In this document: positions 58,982-64,000 of the stretch, piece after piece | Numbering within the stretch: the stretch's first letter is position 1 | Layout of the letters: each line of letters begins with the position of its first letter | NCBI RefSeq assembly: GCF_026262505.1 | Contig: NC_067203.1 | Coordinates: forward strand, 5,394,001 to 5,458,000 | DNA length: 64,000 nt | Source of the DNA: Trichomonas vaginalis G3 | Lineage: Eukaryota; Parabasalia; Trichomonadida; Trichomonadidae | Reading direction: 5' to 3' | The notes under the pieces: model-generated | Database searches by the model: none | Told to the model about the DNA's origin: nothing | Seen by the model: the letters and a program-made list of their open reading frames with translations, nothing else | Position numbers and translations under genes: made by a program

Positions 58982-59227
58982 ATGTTCGTGTCTCGTGCCA
59001 TAGTCGACGAAAATACAGACAAACAGGTTATATATGAGTTTGAGACCAAGAATGGTGTAACTCGACCTGTCCGATTCAAAGACTCCGAGGGCGACCATGA
59101 AATTAAACGGAAATTAGCTAGGAAGGAATATAAAATGGACTGGTTGCCACCACCTCCACCTCCACCACCTTTACCTGTTCCTCAAGTAAATAAGCCTTTC
59201 CCGTTCCCAAGAATTCCCACATTTTAA
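58982..59227 (+). CDS. Small protein with poly-Pro tract (E2)
   Basis: 81 residues, MFVSRAIVDENTDKQVIYEF onward, a small beta unit, then eight or more consecutive prolines and FPFPRIP. Convergent with the polymerase gene. Unknown. Confidence 0.5.
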   Translation: MFVSRAIVDENTDKQVIYEFETKNGVTRPVRFKDSEGDHEIKRKLARKEYKMDWLPPPPPPPPLPVPQVNKPFPFPRIPTF

Positions 59228-59249
59228 TTCAAATTCGAATAAAAATTTT

Positions 59250-61395
59250 TTATTTCATGCAATGTTTAACTATTTCACCATCTTCTTTAACACCCCAGTA
59301 CTTACGCTTGGAGAGGACATGAACTTCGGTGAAAATTTTGTCCAATTTGAATTGACCCATCTTCTCACCGACCACCCATTTCAATGAGTTTGTTGTACCT
59401 TCTTCGTTCGTCATGAGTGCGTCAATGTTCTCATAGTAAACCTTGACTTTCGATTTGACTTCGAGAAGAACTCATTGTAGTTGTCAAGGACTGCCTTTGC
59501 GAACTGAGGGTAAGACCAATGTTCGACAATAGGTTTTAATGTGGTTACTAAGCCACTTTGACCTTGAGTGAATTCGTACTTCAAAACAAAAGGAGAAAAC
59601 CTTTCAACAAAGTTGTCGACCTTCTCATAATGTTTACTCTTCATCTCTTGAGGTTTCTTAATGGAATATCCCCATGTCGAATTCATAAGCAATTTGAGTG
59701 TCATTGCAAGTTTGGGGTTTGAAGCTTTCCTAATATCATACAGTTGTTGTATGACTTTTCCAACTGTATAGTTCCTTCCCGGGAACTCACCATCTTCGTT
59801 TGGAATTCCAGTCGGAATATATTGGACAAACCTCATGTATGCAGCGTTAAGGTCGACATAGTATATCTTTTCATCTGAGTCGAACTTGTCGCAACCAATT
59901 GGTCCAGTTTGTGGAAATTCAAGTGAGTCTCTTATCTTCTGAGAAACTTCTCCTGTTATCTCATAAACATCGTCGAAGCAACCTGTTTCATATAAAACCT
60001 TCTGACCTAACTCAGATGCTCTCCAATACAATTTGACGTCAATTGGATGTCTCAATGGAAGTTTGTTTATAGCATCTTGAAGTTCTTGCAACCTCATTGG
60101 AAGTTCTTCTGGTTCAGGTTGGTATCCGAACAATCCAACTCCTTGTGGAATTGTGTACTTCTTTTGTACTAGAACTTTGTCTGGAACAACTTTTGGTCTT
60201 GCTAACATGAAAAGTTTGTTTCGTCTTTTGGTACAAAAGTTTCTGTCAGCTTGTCATCTGGAATTGGTTCCAACAAACCTTTCTCGAAAAGAATGTTTAC
60301 AGCTCTGACAATGTTGCACTTGCCTTTTCCGAACAATGGGTTTGTAAGACTTTCGTTCAACATGAAGTGGTTGTGGACAATTACAATCTTCAACCATGGT
60401 AATTTGTCAACAACATAGTCGTCATGTGAAGAACCTTTAGCTGTAGGTATGTTGACTCGGATATTGACATTTGCCAACGGTGCAATTTTTGCCAATTGAC
60501 CTCTGAGAATGTACCTTGTCTTCACACATGACTCAAGATACTTCATCTTCTCATCTGTAACAAGACCAGAGTTCCTGAGACATGTAAGAATGCAAGGTTC
60601 ATTGACAATTGTTTCAATTGAATTGTAAATTCCATACCTTGTCAAGTCAATGTCAGACTTATTTCTGAACGGGAAGTATCCAGCATGTTGTCTGACTGCT
60701 TGAGGGTTAGGTTGGTACCATTCGAACTTGACACTTGCAATTCCTTCAATTGCATTCAAAATGTCTGAGTCGGAGTCAACCATTTGTTCTCTCTTTGTAG
60801 TCTTGAAAGCGTCAAGAAGTTTTGCGGCTGTTTGTTCATTGCCATGTGCATAGTAAATGTGACCATCCAAATCTGTTATGGTCAATCTGAGATTGTGTCC
60901 TTTCTTATTTCCGTCTTGTATGGCAGCAAGTACTCCCATGAAGCCTTCTTTGTTCTTTCCTTCGTCAAAGTTTACTGTAAAGGTTCGACCAGATGTAATT
61001 TGACTTCTAACTTCACGGTACTTCTCATATGCATATCTTGTTCTTTCCATGGGAGCATGTGTGTCTTCACCTTTTCCTTTTTTCCTTCTCAAAGGATGCA
61101 ATTGTTCGTCATGTTTCCAGTAGAATCTGGCAAAGCCGTCGTGTCCTTCAACTTGAGGTTCACTAACATCGAAAGGCATGTCCATAAGACGTTCTTCTTC
61201 TAACCTCTCTAGTCTGTTTGGATAATTTGCACGTGCTGTTTCCAAATCCATTTCGTAGCGAAGACCAGACAATTTGTCATAGACTTTTATGGGTCTTCCC
61301 TTCCTATATTTAAACTTCTTCGAAACTCTCCAACCATATCTTTGCAACTCTGCTTTTATTCTAGCAGATTTTCTATCCATTCTATATGGGGGCAT
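59250..61395 (-). pseudogene. Protein-primed family B DNA polymerase (E2), broken
   Basis: About 715 codons. Motif A is DLNAAYMRF, motif B is KLLMNSTWGY, and the motif C region near the 3' end contains YYENIDALM. The N-terminal half has KRKGRP/RYEMDLETAR blocks, HDGFARFYWKHDEQ and a conserved PCILTCLRNSGL and IVIVHNHFML region as in viral and plasmid pPolB proteins. Clear exonuclease motifs were not seen. It would copy the linear element from a terminal-protein primer. Broken. Confidence 0.85.
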
Positions 61396-61425
61396 TTTTA
61401 TAAAAATAAAAAAATATTTTTTTCT

Positions 61426-62010
61426 TTACTTTACATAACCGCCTGCTGCCATAAGTCTTTGACGCCAACCCATACCAGCTAATGAAGGTTGACTTGGTTT
61501 AGTTTCCAAACTAAACTTTGGTTTTGGTTTATCTTCAGTTTTTGGTTTTTCTTCTTCTATCGGTTTTTCGTCACTTTTCGGTTCCTCTGACTTTACTTCA
61601 CTTGCAGGAACAGTTGTGTCGTCAACATCTTCATAAATATCATATGCCATTTGTTTTTGTTTTCCTTTCAACTTTTTGTGTTTGTTGTAAAGTTTAGAAT
61701 ATTTCGACTCTAAGTCAATGAGATGTTCTATAATGAACTGTTGGTCAGTGAAGTAAACTTTTCCATCTGTTGTCTCGAAAGCTCCTTCAGACTTCAATAT
61801 TTTATTTGTGAGAGTCTGTTTCTTTTTTGAGATACTAGCCGTTCCATTTTTATGAAAAGTGACTTTGTAGTTAGGGTTTGTATTTCCAGACCTGGCACTT
61901 TCTATTATTGAATTTTTCTCTTCATCTGTAAGTTCTTTGACAGGTTTTGACAATGGTTCTGAACTTTTTGTTTGTGGTGTCAAATCTACCGTTTCAACTT
62001 CTTCGGTCAT
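61426..62010 (-). CDS. Lys/Glu-rich element protein (E2)
   Basis: 194 residues, whole. Acidic N terminus, SISKKKQTLTNKILKSEGAF, coiled-coil-prone centre, KPKTEDKPKPKF and terminal GMGWRQRLMAAGGYVK. The gene order with the polymerase (30-bp gap) and MGLF gene is the same in E1. It is a candidate for a DNA-binding or terminal-protein role by position only. Confidence 0.6.
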   Translation of the reverse strand: MTEEVETVDLTPQTKSSEPLSKPVKELTDEEKNSIIESARSGNTNPNYKVTFHKNGTASISKKKQTLTNKILKSEGAFETTDGKVYFTDQQFIIEHLIDLESKYSKLYNKHKKLKGKQKQMAYDIYEDVDDTTVPASEVKSEEPKSDEKPIEEEKPKTEDKPKPKFSLETKPSQPSLAGMGWRQRLMAAGGYVK

Positions 62011-62044
62011 TTCATCTCAGTAAAAATTTTAGTTTGGTTTGTTT

Positions 62045-62179
62045 TCAACTGGTTGTTTGTTTTTTAAGTCGGTCTAAAACTTCCTGAGGTATAGGAAGAA
62101 CTTGACAAACACGTTGTGTAACTGCTGGAAGCCGACAAATCCATCTTGAACCCATTTGTCTCAATGCTGTATTGTTCAT
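62045..62179 (-). CDS. 44-residue element protein (E2)
   Basis: MNNTALRQMGSRWICRLPAV onward, basic, ending LKKQTTS. Too short to classify. Preceded on its strand by TTTTTTACTGAGATGAAATG, as is the next gene downstream. Confidence 0.5.
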   Translation of the reverse strand: MNNTALRQMGSRWICRLPAVTQRVCQVLPIPQEVLDRLKKQTTS

Positions 62180-62198
62180 TTCATCTCAGTAAAAAACT

Positions 62199-62600
62199 TT
62201 ACATTCCCCACGTTTGAGGTGGTTGCGGTTGGTTATTGTTTACCCACTGTTGTGCATGGTTATATCCTCTGTTAAAGAATCTTTCACCTTGGTCCATATA
62301 GTGTCCTGCTTGGTTATAGTAGTCATTTGCTTTGTTATAATAGTTTCCTGCTTGTCTTCCTACATTGTCCATCCATCCTTGAACTTTTCCTCTTGTTTCA
62401 GGATTTGGAATAAGATTTGTTGCATCTCGTGCTACATCCCAACCTTTCTGTACAGTTTGTATAATAGGTTGTGCTTTCTCTTTAAGTATACCTAATGTAC
62501 TCAAAATCTTCCTTCCAACTCCAAATACACCTCTGGCTATTGTTCCCACTGCGGGTAAAAATCTGGATGCAACTCCTGCTAACGCGCCAAATAAACCCAT
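62199..62600 (-). CDS. MGLF amphipathic protein (E2)
   Basis: 133 residues, whole. It begins MGLFGALAG with a small hydrophobic segment (residues 2-28), then a basic amphipathic helix GRKILSTLGILKEKAQPIIQ. A polar C terminus follows with repeated NNQP and YNKAND/YNQAGH units. An N-terminal Gly could be myristoylated, although Ser6 is absent. Composition resembles small membrane-active capsid proteins of DNA viruses; this is inference. Divergent from the integrase with a 17-bp gap. Confidence 0.6.
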   Translation of the reverse strand: MGLFGALAGVASRFLPAVGTIARGVFGVGRKILSTLGILKEKAQPIIQTVQKGWDVARDATNLIPNPETRGKVQGWMDNVGRQAGNYYNKANDYYNQAGHYMDQGERFFNRGYNHAQQWVNNNQPQPPQTWGM

Positions 62601-62617
62601 TTCTTATGGGTTAAAAA

Positions 62618-63575
62618 ATGACGAATCCAAACAAGGACCCCTATGTTTCTAAAGCGACAAAGAAAGCACTCATGGTAAAAATCTTTAGTTCAACACCAAA
62701 TGCTTGGTTTATGGATATCTTGGAAAACATTCCGAGGTATAGAGAAGATGGACCACCATACTGGCTAATATTTGTCGGTCAAAACACAAGATACTGTGAA
62801 GCCATACCATTACAGTCCAAAAATATTTTTATATCTTAGCAGCTTTGACAATATTCGTTGACAAATACCATCCAACAAAACTGACATCTGACTGTGAAAG
62901 TTCTTTCAAATCAGATGATATTAAAAACTATCTGCGTTCAAAAAATGTAAACCAATATTTCATTGTCGACCAAAACCATTCTGCTCTTGGTGTCATTGAC
63001 GGTTGTATAAAAATGTTAAGAGACTTAAACCAACCACAAGGTGGTGAAGCAAATGAAATGTCATATGACGACAAATATAGACACTTCTCCATGGCAAAGA
63101 TGAGACAAGTTTTAAATATTTACAATAGCCGTAAACAAAAAGGTTTGGGAAACCACTCCCCCGAAGAAATGAAAAACAACCCTGACTTAGAGAAAGACTA
63201 TATATTTAATAATTTAGTCAAAAGAGACAAACAAGAAAGAATGCCGGGCTTCAAACTTCAGAAAGGTGACAAAGTAAAAATAGAAATACCTAAACGCGAC
63301 CCATATGAAAATACTATTGACTATGACAACAATGGGAACCGACAGGTACTCACATTCGTGTTCGTAAAAATAGAAGAAAGTATACAAGAGAATATTATGA
63401 AGTTTTAGGCAAACATGGCAAAATGTACACACTGCAAGCAGAAGATAAAACTACTATTGCCAGACCTCGTTTCAAACTTGTCAAAGTTCAAGGTGGTATA
63501 CTTTCAAAGACAGTTCCTAACAAATATAAGACAACTCCTGACGAATATGCTAAAGAAGTTGAAAATGACGACTAA
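62618..63575 (+). pseudogene. Maverick retrovirus-type integrase (E2), broken
   Basis: rve-type core with WFMDILENI, TIFVDKYHPTKLTSDCESSF and HSALGVIDGCIKMLRDL, then KLQKGDKVKIEIPKRDPYE and a C-terminal ARPRFKLVKVQGG segment. Its stop codon overlaps the fibre stop on the other strand. Broken. Confidence 0.85.
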
Positions 63576-64000
63576 GCAATTCTATACCATGCGTAAACTG
63601 TCATGTAAGGTGGCATGTATTCTTTACTTTGTCCCGTTGTTTGCGTATATCCTGAAACGAAATGTGTATGGTTTCCTTCTCCCTGAGTGTCACTCCAGTA
63701 ACAATTTATAGCAAACTTAACGTCGTCTTTAACATCATATCCTTTACCTTTTGTCATTCCTGACCAATCCCAATATCTATGCTTATGCCAACCTGCTTGA
63801 GATGTACTTAAATCTATGTAGTGACTGTGCAGGTAAATTTTCACCTGAAATCGTTTTACTTCCACCTGTTTCCTTTGAAGAGTTTGCACAATACAAAAAC
63901 CTGTCGACTATTTGTTCCCATGCACCAACACCAAACATTACTTGAGGACCTCTTGCTTCCATAGATGTATAAATAGAACCTACTGGGTTCATTAAATCAA
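63572..64000 (-). pseudogene. Tail fibre/collar protein (E2), runs off the window, broken
   Basis: Matches the C-terminal third of the E1 fibre (NPVGSIYTSMEARGPQ; GENLPA; NHTHFVSGYTQTTGQSKEYM; YAWYRIA). Sequence differs more from E1 around residues 300-330 (EARGPQVMFGVGAWEQ) than elsewhere, as expected of a receptor-binding tip. Broken and incomplete in this window. Confidence 0.75.

Larger units (their letters stand above)
36386..64000. mobile_element. Maverick/Polinton E2, left end present, continues past window, broken
   Basis: Starts with a 22-base A-tract and GGTAGTGGGGCTTCCAGG, then runs in the opposite orientation to E1. Order is coiled-coil protein, major capsid, penton, helicase, SSB-like, ATPase, a cargo-like block (55-59 kb), polymerase, small proteins, integrase, tail fibre. 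The methyltransferase end lies beyond the window. The capsid-to-ATPase block occurs twice, a partial copy at 36957-44818 and a full one at 45255-55047. Many genes are whole, but at least ten to twenty are broken overall, most in the first block. Confidence 0.9.

Noticed and set aside
55047-59250. Adenovirus-type maturation protease expected in Polintons
   Set aside because: No His-Asp/Glu-Cys protease pattern was recognised in any of the small genes, so none is claimed.
1-64000. tRNA, rRNA or snRNA genes
   Set aside because: No tRNA arm pattern or rRNA/snRNA core sequence was recognised on either strand.

Overview
The window looks like nuclear DNA of a trichomonad, most likely Trichomonas vaginalis. 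The bulk sequence is AT-rich. Host genes are intronless and have stop codons that run into TAAA, the known trichomonad poly(A) signal. Two of the three clear host genes carry a TCACTTTT initiator upstream of the ATG. Very large Maverick/Polinton elements fill most of the rest, as is known for this genus. Names are recognised by eye; no search was run.

Layout. 1-3257: host genes for ribosomal protein eS26 and a Vps39-like tether subunit. 3258-8813: intergenic DNA, an interrupted unknown gene, a cluster of small hairpins, a MITE-like element and a decayed pogo/Tc1-type transposase gene. 8820-30716: Maverick E1, with both termini and a perfect 6-bp target duplication (TAATAT). 30894-31940: host nucleotide-sugar 4,6-dehydratase. 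32272-34744: Maverick end fragment E3, split by a 1.7-kb TIR-bearing insertion (32468-34143) that holds a palindrome array and a second MITE copy. 35041-36316: a tandem array of long perfect or near-perfect palindromes with a 250-bp period. 36386-64000: Maverick E2, opposite in orientation to E1 and running off the window. Its left part (36.9-44.8 kb) is an extra partial copy of the capsid/replication block that resembles E1 more than it resembles the adjoining E2 block.

The Mavericks carry a protein-primed family B DNA polymerase, a retrovirus-type integrase, a D5-like SF3 helicase, an FtsK/HerA-type packaging ATPase, a major capsid protein and a penton-type minor capsid protein. They also carry a phage-like tail-fibre/collar protein, a Dam-type adenine methyltransferase, HNH endonucleases and many unrecognised small genes. 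Copies are close in sequence, suggesting recent amplification. Each copy has roughly ten or more broken genes, so they are treated as fossils.

The least explained structures are the palindrome arrays, whose arms have diverged together between units; a three-way-junction fold inside the MITE; and two distinct start-proximal motifs upstream of Maverick genes. One is TTTTTA(T/C) at a fixed 9-10 nt from the ATG; the other is CATTTTTT directly against the ATG. Both differ from the host initiator.
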